Assembly (NCBI RefSeq): GCF_014042015.1
Contig: NZ_CP059493.1
Location: 1,674,001-1,738,000 of the forward strand
Direction of reading: 5' to 3'
Source of the DNA: Actinotalea sp. JY-7876
GTDB taxonomy: Bacteria; Actinomycetota; Actinomycetes; Actinomycetales; Cellulomonadaceae
Length of the DNA stretch: 64,000 nucleotides
In this document: positions 47,161 through 55,962 of the stretch, piece by piece
Layout: each line of letters starts with the position of its first letter
Position numbering within the stretch: the stretch's first letter is position 1
The notes under the pieces: model-generated
The model's input: only the letters and a program-made list of their open reading frames with translations
Told to the model about the DNA's origin: nothing
Database searches by the model: none
Made by a program: the position numbers and the translations under genes

Positions 47161-48228
47161 GTGACCACGCTGCACGACCCCGCCGCCACGAGCTTCGCGT
47201 CCGACAACTACGCCGGCGCCCACCCCGAGATCCTGCAGGCCCTCGTCGACGCCAACGGGGGACACCAGGTCTCCTACGGCGAGGACGTCTACACCGCGCG
47301 CCTGCGGGAGGTCATGGCGGCCCACCTCGGGCGCGAGGTCGAGGTCTTCCCGGTGTTCACGGGGACCGGCGCGAACGTGCTGTCGCTCCAGGCCATGCTG
47401 CCGCCGTGGGGCGCGGTGGTGTGCAGCGAGAACGCCCACATCCACACGGACGAGAACGGCGCGCCCGAGCGCGTCGCGGGCATCAAGCTCCTCACGGTGC
47501 CGACGCCGGACGCCAAGCTGACGCCCGAGCTCGTCGACCGGCAGGCGTGGGGCTGGGGCGACGAGCACCGGGCACAGCCGCTCGTCGTCTCGCTCACCCA
47601 GACGACGGAGCTCGGCACCTGCTACACGCCCGACGAGCTGCGCGCCCTGTGCGACCACGCCCACTCGCTCGGCATGCGGGTCCACCTCGACGGCGCGCGG
47701 CTGGCCAACGCCGCCGCGACGCTCGGCGTGCCGTTGCGGGCGCTCACGACGGACGTCGGCGTGGACGTGCTCTCGTTCGGCGGGACGAAGAACGGCCTGC
47801 TCGGCGCCGAGGCCGTCGTCGTCCTGAACCCGGAGGCCGCGCAGGGGCTGCCCTACCTGCGCAAGATGAACATGCAGCTGGGCTCCAAGATGCGCTTCCT
47901 CTCCGCGCAGCTCGTGGCCCTGCTCGAGGGCGACCTGTGGTTGCGGTCCGCGCAGCACGCGAACGCGATGGCGCTGCGCCTGCGTGATGCGGTCGTGCCG
48001 CTGCCGGGCGTCGAGGTCGTCCAGCGCGTCGAGTCGAACGCGGTGTTCGCGGCGCTGCCGGTCGGCGCGGCCGACCGGCTCCGTGAGCGCTTCCGCTTCT
48101 ACGACTGGAACCGCGCGCGCGGCGAGGTGCGGTGGATGTGCGCCTTCGACACCACCGAGGCCGACGTCGACGCGTTCGCCACCGCGCTCCGCGAGGAGCT
48201 CGCCCGCGAGGACCAGCCCGCCGGCTGA
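47161..48228 (+). CDS. ltaE: low-specificity L-threonine aldolase / beta-eliminating lyase
   Basis: 355 residues of fold-type I PLP enzyme. FASDNYAGAHPEILQAL at the N-terminus, HIHTDENGAPE, RVHLDGARLANAAA and the PLP lysine K210 in SFGGTKNGLLGAE are all family marks. It cleaves threonine or allo-threonine to glycine and acetaldehyde, and could act on other beta-hydroxy amino acids. Start GTG 47161, 13 bp after the DUF6421 stop, so cotranscribed with it. Confidence 0.93.
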   Translation: MTTLHDPAATSFASDNYAGAHPEILQALVDANGGHQVSYGEDVYTARLREVMAAHLGREVEVFPVFTGTGANVLSLQAMLPPWGAVVCSENAHIHTDENGAPERVAGIKLLTVPTPDAKLTPELVDRQAWGWGDEHRAQPLVVSLTQTTELGTCYTPDELRALCDHAHSLGMRVHLDGARLANAAATLGVPLRALTTDVGVDVLSFGGTKNGLLGAEAVVVLNPEAAQGLPYLRKMNMQLGSKMRFLSAQLVALLEGDLWLRSAQHANAMALRLRDAVVPLPGVEVVQRVESNAVFAALPVGAADRLRERFRFYDWNRARGEVRWMCAFDTTEADVDAFATALREELAREDQPAG

Positions 48229-48295
48229 GGCGCTCGGGAGCAAGGGCGAGCCCCGGCACCGGGCATTCCCCTCCCACCTCGCCGGGCCGTTCGGC

Positions 48296-49720
48296 TCATG
48301 CGGCCGGCGCGTCGACGAACGTCGTCTCGTCGAAGAGCCCCACGTTCTCGCCCGGAGGCCCGCTCGCCCCTCTGTCCGGGGCATCGACGGCGATGCGGCC
48401 CGGTGGCGCGCCGGGTGCGTGCTCGGGCAGGACAGCGGGTCGGCCGTCGGGGTGTCGGAACTCGAACCCGTGCGGGACTCGGGTGATCCGTAGGTCGTGG
48501 GTGTGGACGTGGTCGTGGTGGTGCCAGCACAACAGGACGCCGTTGTCGGTGGAGGTGTCGCCGCCGCGTGACCACCACCGGATGTGGTGGATGTCGCCCA
48601 GGGCGGGTCGTGCGGTGCATCCGGGGTACTGGCAGTGCCGGTCGCGGGCGATGACCGCGCGGCGGAGTTGTTTGGTGTAGGTGCGTCGGGTTTGGCCGAC
48701 GTTGAGGATCTGCCGGTCGGGTCCGAACACGATCCGAGTGACCTCGGAGTCGCAGGCGATGCGCGCCAGGACCGAGGGCGGGACCGGGTCGCCGGAGTCG
48801 AGCTCGGCGGGGTCGAGGAGATCGGTTTCGAGCCCGGTGCGCCGGGCGGGTGCGCCGTCGCCGTCGCGGGCGGCCGCGTCGGTGGCCAGGCGTTGGAAGG
48901 TGTCCCAGGAGACGTGGACGTTCAGGTGCGGGCGAACCTGGGCCCCGACACCGGTCAGGCCCTGGTCCAGGACCAGCCGGGCGAGGTCGACCAGGGCTTC
49001 GGCCTGGCGCTGCTCAACGGGTCGCTGGTCGTCTTTCGCGGGCACGCCGGCGATGGATCGGACGGCGGTGGCCAGGAGCTGACCGTTCTCGTGGGTGAGG
49101 AACCCCGCGACCGTGACGCCGTCCCCGCGCGGGGTCAAGGTCAGGCGCTGGCGGGCGACGGCCTGGCGGTGCTCACGCTCGGCGGCCTGGTCGTCGAGCT
49201 TCGTGGCCATGCGACTGGTCAGGCGGCGGAACTCGTCGACACCCAGGCGTTTGGCCTGCTCGACGAAGAACGCCTCATTGCGGTCGGGCAGGTCGCTGGC
49301 CAAGGCGGCGCGCCGGGCGGGGGAGGACACCAGCCGGCTCAACGCCTCGGCGTGACCCCGGGTGATCTCCCCGGACGCCACCGCCTCGCGCACCACGGGC
49401 AGTTCGCCCATGGCCCGGCCGAGCTGGGCCTGGCGGGCCGCGTCCCCGTAGGCGATGCCCTCACGGCGCGCGACGTGCCCCGCCACCGTGCGGTCCGCCC
49501 CACCTAGCGCCCAGCGCCCGTCCGCCTCCACCGCTGCGAGCAGGACCGAGGCAGCCAGGTGGATCTGGTCTCCGACCACCCGCAGGTCCCTACGCACCGC
49601 GGCCGCCCGCGGCCCCTCCAGCGAACCCAGCGCCATCCCCGCCAACGCGGCGGCGTCCGCACGCAGCCGGGCGAGCAGCGCGTCGAGGCCCTCGACCCCG
49701 ATCCCACCCGCCTCGCCCAT
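48296..49720 (-). CDS. DUF222-HNH endonuclease (13E12 repeat family)
   Basis: 474 residues: DUF222 helical domain (about 20-330) and C-terminal HNH nuclease (DRHCQYPGCTARPALGDIHHIRWWSRGGDTSTDNGVLLCWHHHDHVH) with CxxxxC, HH, N and HxxxH ligands intact. These genes are multicopy in actinobacteria, like the M. tuberculosis 13E12 repeats, and some carry LexA boxes. The DNA looks less GC-rich than its neighbours, fitting a mobile or repeat-borne gene, but I see no flanking repeats. A LexA-like box overlaps its promoter (49752-49767). Start ATG 49720. Confidence 0.92.
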   Translation of the reverse strand: MGEAGGIGVEGLDALLARLRADAAALAGMALGSLEGPRAAAVRRDLRVVGDQIHLAASVLLAAVEADGRWALGGADRTVAGHVARREGIAYGDAARQAQLGRAMGELPVVREAVASGEITRGHAEALSRLVSSPARRAALASDLPDRNEAFFVEQAKRLGVDEFRRLTSRMATKLDDQAAEREHRQAVARQRLTLTPRGDGVTVAGFLTHENGQLLATAVRSIAGVPAKDDQRPVEQRQAEALVDLARLVLDQGLTGVGAQVRPHLNVHVSWDTFQRLATDAAARDGDGAPARRTGLETDLLDPAELDSGDPVPPSVLARIACDSEVTRIVFGPDRQILNVGQTRRTYTKQLRRAVIARDRHCQYPGCTARPALGDIHHIRWWSRGGDTSTDNGVLLCWHHHDHVHTHDLRITRVPHGFEFRHPDGRPAVLPEHAPGAPPGRIAVDAPDRGASGPPGENVGLFDETTFVDAPAA

Positions 49721-49751
49721 CTCGACCCCCTGTGCACCGGTTCGCCCCTGA

Positions 49752-49767
49752 TCGAACTAGTGTACTA
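49752..49767 (-). promoter_or_regulatory. degenerate LexA-like box and promoter of the HNH gene
   Basis: TCGAACTAGTGTACTA matches TCGAAC-N4-GTTCGA at 10 of 12 defined positions. The minus-strand -10 TACACT (49764-49759) lies within it, about 40 bp before the ATG. Confidence 0.55.
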
Positions 49768-49857
49768 ATGGCCACCGACACGCACCATGCGCCGCCCGAG
49801 ATCCGGACACAACCGACCCGGCCGCGCACAGCCCTCGTCGGCCGGCAGGAGCGCCCG

Positions 49858-50355
49858 TCACACGCCGCGCACGAACCGCACCTGCCGCACGTCCATCTCC
49901 GTCGTGCTCCGCCCGTCGGGCGCGAAGCCGTGCTTGCGGTAGAAGGCCTGCGCGCGCGGGTTGGGGTCCGCCACCCAGGCGGCGACGCCCTCGTCGGGGT
50001 CCAGGACCGCGTCCAGCAACGCCGCGCCGGCACCTGAGCCGTGGTGCGCGGCATCCACGTAGAGCACGAACAGCTGTCGGCTCCAGGTGGCGTCCGGGTC
50101 GCGGGCCGGTCCGGACATCGCGATGCCGACGACCGCGCCGTCGATCTCCGACACGGCGACGCGGTTGCCGCGGTAGCGCTCGTCGGTGAGGCCGACGGTC
50201 CAGAAGTGCTCGCGCCTCCGGAGGAGCTCCGGGTCGTCCAGCACCGAGTCCGGCATGAGTCCGCGGTAGGTCTGGCGCCAGGAGTCGACGTGCACACGCG
50301 CCATCTCGGGGGCGTCGGCGACCACCGCGGGCCGCACGGTCACAGCAGGCGTCAT
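49858..50355 (-). CDS. GNAT family N-acetyltransferase
   Basis: 165 residues, single GNAT domain. AVTVRPAVVADAPEMARVHVDSWRQTYRG opens it, and the acetyl-CoA loop reads VDAAHHGSGAGAALLDAVL (Q/RxxGxG/A type), with NPRAQAFYRKHGF at the end. Acceptor unknown. Start ATG 50355; a pair of 12-bp direct repeats lies 29-62 bp upstream. Confidence 0.92.
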   Translation of the reverse strand: MTPAVTVRPAVVADAPEMARVHVDSWRQTYRGLMPDSVLDDPELLRRREHFWTVGLTDERYRGNRVAVSEIDGAVVGIAMSGPARDPDATWSRQLFVLYVDAAHHGSGAGAALLDAVLDPDEGVAAWVADPNPRAQAFYRKHGFAPDGRSTTEMDVRQVRFVRGV

Positions 50356-50383
50356 CCCGTGACACTAGAGAGGGCAAAGACGC

Positions 50384-50417
50384 GCGGCCACGCGATATCC
50401 CAGAGGCGGCCACGCGA
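50384..50417. repeat. GCGGCCACGCGA direct repeat, 22-bp spacing
   Basis: Two exact 12-bp copies start at 50384 and 50406, two helical turns apart, in the 82-bp gap upstream of the GNAT gene. Possible operator. Confidence 0.55.
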
Positions 50418-50437
50418 CCACCCGGAGGCGTGCGCCG

Positions 50438-51511
50438 TCAGCCCTGCCCGGCCGCGGGCAGCAGGCCCGCGTCCACCAGCTTCAGCGCGATCTCGTTGCC
50501 GTCCCCGCCGTGTACGACGGCGGCCGTGTCGCCACGCCGACCGAGGTCGTCGTCCTCGGCCGGCGTCGGGGTGCCGTGCGCGAGGACCTGCTCCGCCGGG
50601 GTCAGCTGCCGGATCGCGATGAGCTCGACCCGGTCCGGGTGCTCCGCGGCGATGTCGCCGTAGATCTGCGGGTCGTGCTGGCCGTCGTCGCCCACGAGCA
50701 CCCACCGGATGTGCGGGAACTCCGTCATCAGGCGGCGGAGCGTCTCGCGCTTGTGGTGCTGCCCGCTGCGGAACCAGCCCGTGTTGGTCGGGCCCCAGTC
50801 GGTCAGCAGCAGCGGACCCGACGGGTACCCGTGGCGCTCGAGGAACCGGCGGATCGCGGGCGCGACGTTCCACGCACCGGTCGAGAGGTAGAAGGTCGGC
50901 GCGCCGGGGTTCGCGGCGCCCCACCGCCGGTAGAACGCGGACATGCCCGGCACGACGCGCCGCGCGTTCTCGTGCAGCACCATGCTGTTGTACGCGGCGA
51001 GCATGGGCCGGGGGAGCGCGGTGACCATGACGGTGTCGTCGATGTCGCTCACGAGCGCGGTGCGCTGGTCCGCACCGACGATGAGCAGGGGCGCCGTGAT
51101 GCTGCGGCCGCCGAGGGTGAGCGTCGCCTGGCCCCAGCCGGGCTCGAGGTCCGCCTCGACGACGGTGTCGACGTAGCCGCCGCGGTCCGAGCGCACCGTG
51201 TGCGTCCGGCTGCCGACCTGCACCTCGACCTCGACGTCCGCGACCTGGGCCGTGAGGAAGGACCGCCAGCCGCGGACCGCGCGCTGGGCCGACTCGGGAT
51301 CGCGCTCGGTGGCCTCGCCGGCCGTCGTCCCGGGCGGGGCGAGGAGCGCGCGCGCCATGATCCGGACCCACCCGGGTGCGCCGTAGCCGGTGTAGGGCTC
51401 GATGCGCGGCACCCACCCCCGGTGGTCGAGCTGGTCCACGAGGAAGCCGTTCAGCCGGTCCTCGAGGCGTGCGGCACGGTGGGGGCGGCTGCTGCCGGTC
51501 TGGTTGCTCAC
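50438..51511 (-). CDS. App1-type (DUF2183) phosphatase domain protein
   Basis: 357 residues. A beta-rich N-terminal region (about 1-150) precedes a HAD-like phosphatidate-phosphatase App1 domain with DIDDT (about 156-160) as catalytic motif, FYLSTGAWNVAPAIRRFLERHGYP, LTDWGPT and VLVGDDGQHDPQIYGDIA. It may dephosphorylate phosphatidic acid or another phosphate ester. No TM helix. Start GTG/ATG region at 51511 (MSNQTGSSRP), divergent from the LLM oxidoreductase with 92 bp between. Confidence 0.88.
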   Translation of the reverse strand: MSNQTGSSRPHRAARLEDRLNGFLVDQLDHRGWVPRIEPYTGYGAPGWVRIMARALLAPPGTTAGEATERDPESAQRAVRGWRSFLTAQVADVEVEVQVGSRTHTVRSDRGGYVDTVVEADLEPGWGQATLTLGGRSITAPLLIVGADQRTALVSDIDDTVMVTALPRPMLAAYNSMVLHENARRVVPGMSAFYRRWGAANPGAPTFYLSTGAWNVAPAIRRFLERHGYPSGPLLLTDWGPTNTGWFRSGQHHKRETLRRLMTEFPHIRWVLVGDDGQHDPQIYGDIAAEHPDRVELIAIRQLTPAEQVLAHGTPTPAEDDDLGRRGDTAAVVHGGDGNEIALKLVDAGLLPAAGQG

Positions 51512-51603
51512 GCGTCACGAGTCTGGCATCGGACGCGCCCGCGCGCGCCCTGGGCCGCTCGCTGGACGCGCGCCGCGCGCCCGAGCCCGGTAGACACGTC
51601 GCC

Positions 51604-52569
51604 GTGACCATCATCGGATTCCACGCCTCGCACGAGCAGGTCCACCCCGCCGCGCTGCTGCGCGCGGTCCAGCAGGCGGAGCAGGCCGGCTTCGACGCCG
51701 CCATGTGCTCCGACCACTTCGCACCGTGGAGCGCCCGGCAGGGCCACTCGGGCTTCGCCTGGTCCTGGCTCGGCGCCGCGCTGGCCACGACCTCACTGCG
51801 CTTCGGTGTCGTCAACGCGCCCGGTCAGCGGTACCACCCCGCGATCATCGCCCAGGCCGCGGCCACCCTCGCCGCGATGTTCCCGGGCCGGTTCTGGGCC
51901 GCGCTCGGCTCCGGGGAGAACGCGAACGAGCACATCACCGGCGACCCGTGGCCCGTCAAGGAGGTGCGCGACGACCGCCTCGTCGAGACCGTCGGGGTGA
52001 TCCGCCGCCTGCTCGCGGGTGAGGAGGTCACCCACCACGGCCTCGTCACCGTGGACCGCGCGCGCATCTGGACCCTGCCGGAGGAGCCTCCGGCCCTCAT
52101 CGGCCCGGCCGTCACGGTGGCGACCGCGCGGCGCGCCGCGACGTGGGCCGACGGCCTCATCACCATCAACCAGCCCCACGACGTGCTCCGGGAGCTCATC
52201 GGCGCCTACCGGGAGGAGGGCGGGCGTGGCCCGCTCGCGCTCCAGGTCCACGTGTCCTGGGCGCCGGACCAGGCGGAGGCCGAGCGCATCGCCTTCGACC
52301 AATGGCGCTCGAACGTGTTCCCGCCCCCGGTGTGCTGGGACCTCGCCACGCCGGAGCACTTCGACGTGGCGTCGTCGCACGTGCGCCCGCAGGACGTGCA
52401 CGACGCCGTCCTGGTCTCCTCCGACCTCGCGGAGCTCACCGGACGCATCGCCGACCTCGCGGCTCTCGGCTTCGACGAGGTCTACCTGCACCACGTCGGG
52501 CAGGAGCAGGAGGCGTTCATCGACACGTTCGGCGAGCGCGTCCTGCCGCAGCTGCGGAGCGCCTCGTGA
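51604..52569 (+). CDS. LLM-class flavin oxidoreductase (TIGR03885-like)
   Basis: 321 residues of luciferase-like TIM barrel: IGFHASHEQVHPAALLRAVQQAEQAGFDAAMCSDHFAPW, GVVNAPGQRYHPAIIAQAAATLAAMFPGRFWAALGSGEN. The sequence resembles the non-F420 LLM group found in front of trehalose-synthase-like amylases. GTG 52566 of the GH13 gene overlaps its stop, so the pair is translationally coupled. Start GTG 51604; TAGACA at 51591-51596 is a possible -10 that would make the transcript leaderless. Substrate unknown. Confidence 0.87.
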   Translation: MTIIGFHASHEQVHPAALLRAVQQAEQAGFDAAMCSDHFAPWSARQGHSGFAWSWLGAALATTSLRFGVVNAPGQRYHPAIIAQAAATLAAMFPGRFWAALGSGENANEHITGDPWPVKEVRDDRLVETVGVIRRLLAGEEVTHHGLVTVDRARIWTLPEEPPALIGPAVTVATARRAATWADGLITINQPHDVLRELIGAYREEGGRGPLALQVHVSWAPDQAEAERIAFDQWRSNVFPPPVCWDLATPEHFDVASSHVRPQDVHDAVLVSSDLAELTGRIADLAALGFDEVYLHHVGQEQEAFIDTFGERVLPQLRSAS

Positions 52570-54245
52570 ACGTCACCGAGACCGGCGACCTGTGGTGGAA
52601 GAACGCGGTCATCTACTGCCTCGACGTCGAGACCTACATGGACTGGGACGGCGACGGCACCGGCGACTTCCAGGGCCTCGCCCAGCGCATCGACCACCTC
52701 GCGGAGCTCGGCGTCACCTGTCTGTGGCTCATGCCCTTCTACCCGACGACGGATCGGGACGACGGCTACGACGTCACGGACCTCTACGGCGTCGACCCCC
52801 GCCTGGGCACGCCCGGTGATCTCGTCGAGCTCATCCGCACGGCGAAGGACCGCGGGATGCGGGTGATCGCGGACATCGTGGTCAACCACACGTCGGACAA
52901 GCACCCGTGGTTCCGCTCGGCCCGGTCGAGCAAGGACAGCCCCTTCCGCGACTTCTACGTCTGGCGCGCCGACACGCCGCCGGACACCTCCGCCGAGGTC
53001 GTGTTCCCGGACCAGGAGTCGAGCATCTGGGAGTACGACGAGAAGACGCAGGAGTACTACCTCCACCGCTTCTACAAGCACCAGCCCGACCTCAACGTCG
53101 CCAACCCCGCGGTCCGCGACGAGATCGCCAAGGTGATGGGCTACTGGCTCGAGCTCGGGCTGGACGGCTTCCGGGTCGACGCCGTGCCGTTCTTCCTCGA
53201 GACGCTCGGGGCGGGAGACGAGCAGGTCGAGGCGCTCGGCGACCCGCACGAGTACCTGCGCTCGCTCCGCTCGTTCCTGGGACGGCGCGCGGGCGGCGCG
53301 ATCCTGCTGGGAGAGGTCAACCTGCCGCACGCGGAGCAGCGGCTCTACTTTGGCAACGGCGACGGCGACGAGCTCACGATGATGTTCGACTTCATCGCCA
53401 TGCAGAACCTCTACCTGTCGCTCGCGCGCCAGGACGCCGGCCCGCTGGTCAAGGCCCTGCTGGACCGCCCGGAGATCCCGCGCGACTGCCAGTGGGCCAC
53501 GTTCGTGCGCAACCACGACGAGCTCACGTTGGACAAGCTCACCGAGTCCGAGCGGCAGGAGGTCTTCGCGGCGTTCGGGCCGGACCCGGACATGCAGCTC
53601 TTCGACCGCGGTCTGCGCCGCCGCCTGCCGCCGATGCTCGACGGCGACCCGCGCCGGATCCGCATGGTCTACTCGCTGCTCTTCGCGCTGCCCGGCACCC
53701 CCACGCTGTTCTACGGTGAGGAGATCGGCATGGGCGAGAACCTCGACGTCCCCGGCCGGATGGCGGTGCGCACGCCGATGCAGTGGTCGGACGAGGCCAA
53801 CGGCGGGTTCTCCCGCGCCCGCGCGTCACGCCTGCCGTCGCCGGTGACCGAGGGCGGGTTCGGCCCGGCCCACGTCAACGTGCGCGCGCAGCGGCGCGAC
53901 CCCGACTCGCTGATGTCGTTCATCGCGACGCTGGTGCGCCGCTACCGGGACAGCCCCGAGCTCGGCTGGACGCAGGTGCAGGTGGTCGACCAGCCGCACG
54001 CGAGCGTCGTCGCGCTGTGCAGCGCCGTGGACGACGCCGCGGTGATCACCCTGCACAACCTGTCACCCGAGCCGCTGACCGTCCCGCTGCGCCTGGACAG
54101 CACGCCGCCGGGGCACCGCCTCGTCAACCTGCTCGAGGCGGGGGAGTGCACCGTGGACGAGCGCGGCGCGGTCGACATCGAGCTCGAGGGCTACGGCTAC
54201 CGGTGGCTGCGGGTCATGGGACCCGACAGCCGCCACCTCGTGTAG
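52566..54245 (+). CDS. GH13 alpha-amylase family enzyme (trehalose synthase-like)
   Basis: 559 residues, (beta/alpha)8 barrel with all catalytic residues: nucleophile D205 (GFRVDAV), acid E250 (LLGEVNLP), D318 (RNHDEL), plus the VVNHTSDKHPWF region I and a C-terminal beta domain. Its N-terminus (WWKNAVIYCLDVETYMDWDGDGTGDFQGL) is like trehalose synthase TreS, but it lacks the TreS/maltokinase extension. An alpha-glucoside isomerase or hydrolase is likely; cytoplasmic. Coupled to the LLM gene by GTGA overlap. Confidence 0.9.
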   Translation: MNVTETGDLWWKNAVIYCLDVETYMDWDGDGTGDFQGLAQRIDHLAELGVTCLWLMPFYPTTDRDDGYDVTDLYGVDPRLGTPGDLVELIRTAKDRGMRVIADIVVNHTSDKHPWFRSARSSKDSPFRDFYVWRADTPPDTSAEVVFPDQESSIWEYDEKTQEYYLHRFYKHQPDLNVANPAVRDEIAKVMGYWLELGLDGFRVDAVPFFLETLGAGDEQVEALGDPHEYLRSLRSFLGRRAGGAILLGEVNLPHAEQRLYFGNGDGDELTMMFDFIAMQNLYLSLARQDAGPLVKALLDRPEIPRDCQWATFVRNHDELTLDKLTESERQEVFAAFGPDPDMQLFDRGLRRRLPPMLDGDPRRIRMVYSLLFALPGTPTLFYGEEIGMGENLDVPGRMAVRTPMQWSDEANGGFSRARASRLPSPVTEGGFGPAHVNVRAQRRDPDSLMSFIATLVRRYRDSPELGWTQVQVVDQPHASVVALCSAVDDAAVITLHNLSPEPLTVPLRLDSTPPGHRLVNLLEAGECTVDERGAVDIELEGYGYRWLRVMGPDSRHLV

Positions 54246-54252
54246 GCCGCTC

Positions 54253-55281
54253 TCACCCCAGCAGGTCGGCGACCGCACGCAGGGCCGCGGCGTCGCCCTG
54301 CACGAGGATCGAGGTGACGACCGTCTCGTCCCACGCGGCGAGGCGGTCGCGGATGGCCGCCGGCGGACCCACGAGCGCGATGTCCTGGACGAGCGCCGTG
54401 GGGACGGCGGCGGCGGCCTCCGCCCGACGCCCCTCGGCGAAGAGCCGGGCCACCTCGTCGCACTCGCGCACGTAGCCGAGCCGCTCGACCATGTCGCGGT
54501 GGAAGTTGGCGGCGGAGGCGCCCATGCCGCCCACGTACAGCGCGACGAACGGGCGGACGACGTCGGCCGCCCGCTCGACGTCGTCGTCCACCACGACCGG
54601 GACGGTCGCGCTGACCTCGAACTGCTCCGGCGGCGGCAGCGCCGCCGAGCGGCGCGCAAAGCCCTCGGCCAGCGCCTCGCGGTAGAAGCCGTCCACGCTC
54701 GGTGCGTAGAACAGCGGCAGCCAGCCGTCCGCGACCTCGGCCGCGAGCGCGACGTTCTTGGGCCCCTCCGCCGCGAGGTGCACGGGCAGGTGGGGCCGCA
54801 GGGGGTGGACGGTCGAGCGCAGGGGGCGGCCGAGGCCGGTGCCACCCGGGTAGGGCAGCTGGTAGAACGCGCCGTCGGCGACGACCGGCTGCTCGCGCCG
54901 CAGCACCTGCCGCACGACGTCGACGTACTCCCGGGTGCGCGCGAGCGGCCGCGGGTACGCCGTGCCGTACCACCCCTCCACGACCTGCGGGCCGGACGCT
55001 CCGAGGCCGAGCACGAAGCGGCCGTCGCTGAGGTGGTCCATGGTCAGGGCTGCCATCGCGGTCGCCGTCGGCGTGCGGGCCGAGATCTGCGCGATGGCGG
55101 TGCCGAGGCGGATGCGGCTGGTCCTGCTGCCCCACCAGGCGAGCGGCGTCAGCGCGTCCGAGCCGTAGGCCTCCGCGGTCCACACGGAGTCGAAGCCGAG
55201 CCGGTCGGCGGCCACGACGGCCTCTTCCGCTCCCGGGGGAGGACCCGCCGCCCAGTAGCCCACGTGGTAGCCGAAGCGCAT
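54253..55281 (-). CDS. LLM-class F420-dependent oxidoreductase
   Basis: 342 residues. MRFGYHVGYWAAGPPPGAEEAVVAADRLGFDSVWTAEAYGSDAL and TSRIRLGTAIAQISARTPTATAMAALTMDHLSDGRFVLGLGASGPQVVEGWYG are typical of F420-dependent LLM enzymes of actinobacteria. Substrate unknown. Start ATG 55281 shares a base with the DUF4126 stop (TGATG), so it is coupled to that gene. Convergent with the GH13 gene, 7 bp between stops. Confidence 0.9.
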   Translation of the reverse strand: MRFGYHVGYWAAGPPPGAEEAVVAADRLGFDSVWTAEAYGSDALTPLAWWGSRTSRIRLGTAIAQISARTPTATAMAALTMDHLSDGRFVLGLGASGPQVVEGWYGTAYPRPLARTREYVDVVRQVLRREQPVVADGAFYQLPYPGGTGLGRPLRSTVHPLRPHLPVHLAAEGPKNVALAAEVADGWLPLFYAPSVDGFYREALAEGFARRSAALPPPEQFEVSATVPVVVDDDVERAADVVRPFVALYVGGMGASAANFHRDMVERLGYVRECDEVARLFAEGRRAEAAAAVPTALVQDIALVGPPAAIRDRLAAWDETVVTSILVQGDAAALRAVADLLG

Positions 55282-55910
55282 CAGGCGCTCACCGTCCTTC
55301 GATCGGGGTCGGGGCCAGGGGGACCCGGGCTGCGGCGACGCTGCGCGCGCCGGCGCACGACGCGCACGCCGGCCCAGGCGAGGAGGGCGAGGCCGACGAT
55401 CACGAGGACCGGCAGCACGAGCGCCACGAACGTCATCACGGCGCTCGCCACGTCCTCGAGGACGCTCGCGATGGGCCCGCCGGCGCCGGCCGTGGCGGCG
55501 TTGACCACGGGCCGGCCGAGCGCCTTGCCGGTGTGCACGGTCAGCGCCAGCAGGACGCCGACCGCGACCGGCACCCACGACCCGGAGGTGAAGAACTCGC
55601 CCGGGTCCGTGACGGCGACCGTCTGCGAGCCTGAGCCCGCCCCGAAGGCGAGCCCGCCCGCCGTCGGGCGCACGACCGTCTGGACGACGTCGTTGATGGT
55701 GTCGACGACGGGCACCTTGTCCGCGACCACCTCGAGCACCAGGAGCCCGGCGAGGATCGCCAGGACCCAGCCGTTCGTCAGCCACTGCCAGCCGTCCGGC
55801 AGCGTGAGGAACGGGGTCCAGCGGTCGAGGACCCCGAGCACGAGGAGCGGGAGCGCGGCGTTCAGCCCGGAGGCGGTCGCCAGACCTGCGCCGGTCAGGA
55901 GCTCGAGCAT
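55281..55910 (-). CDS. DUF4126 membrane protein
   Basis: 209 residues with about five hydrophobic helices: LLTGAGLATASGLNAALPLLVLGVLDRW, WVLAILAGLLVLEVVADKVPVVDTINDVVQTVVRPTAGGLAFG (DUF4126 signature) and VMTFVALVLPVLVIVGLALLAWAGVRVV. Basic C-terminal tail. Function unknown; in the family it is often near transport or redox genes. Coupled to the LLM gene. Start ATG 55910. Confidence 0.87.
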   Translation of the reverse strand: MLELLTGAGLATASGLNAALPLLVLGVLDRWTPFLTLPDGWQWLTNGWVLAILAGLLVLEVVADKVPVVDTINDVVQTVVRPTAGGLAFGAGSGSQTVAVTDPGEFFTSGSWVPVAVGVLLALTVHTGKALGRPVVNAATAGAGGPIASVLEDVASAVMTFVALVLPVLVIVGLALLAWAGVRVVRRRAQRRRSPGPPGPDPDRRTVSA

Positions 55911-55962
55911 GCGCACAGCATGGCATCCGTGATCGACATCGGGCGCTGCGTAGGGTGGGCGC

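Noticed and set aside
48229-49857. The HNH gene as an insertion sequence
   Set aside because: No terminal inverted repeats or target duplications could be found around it; DUF222-HNH genes are usually freestanding.
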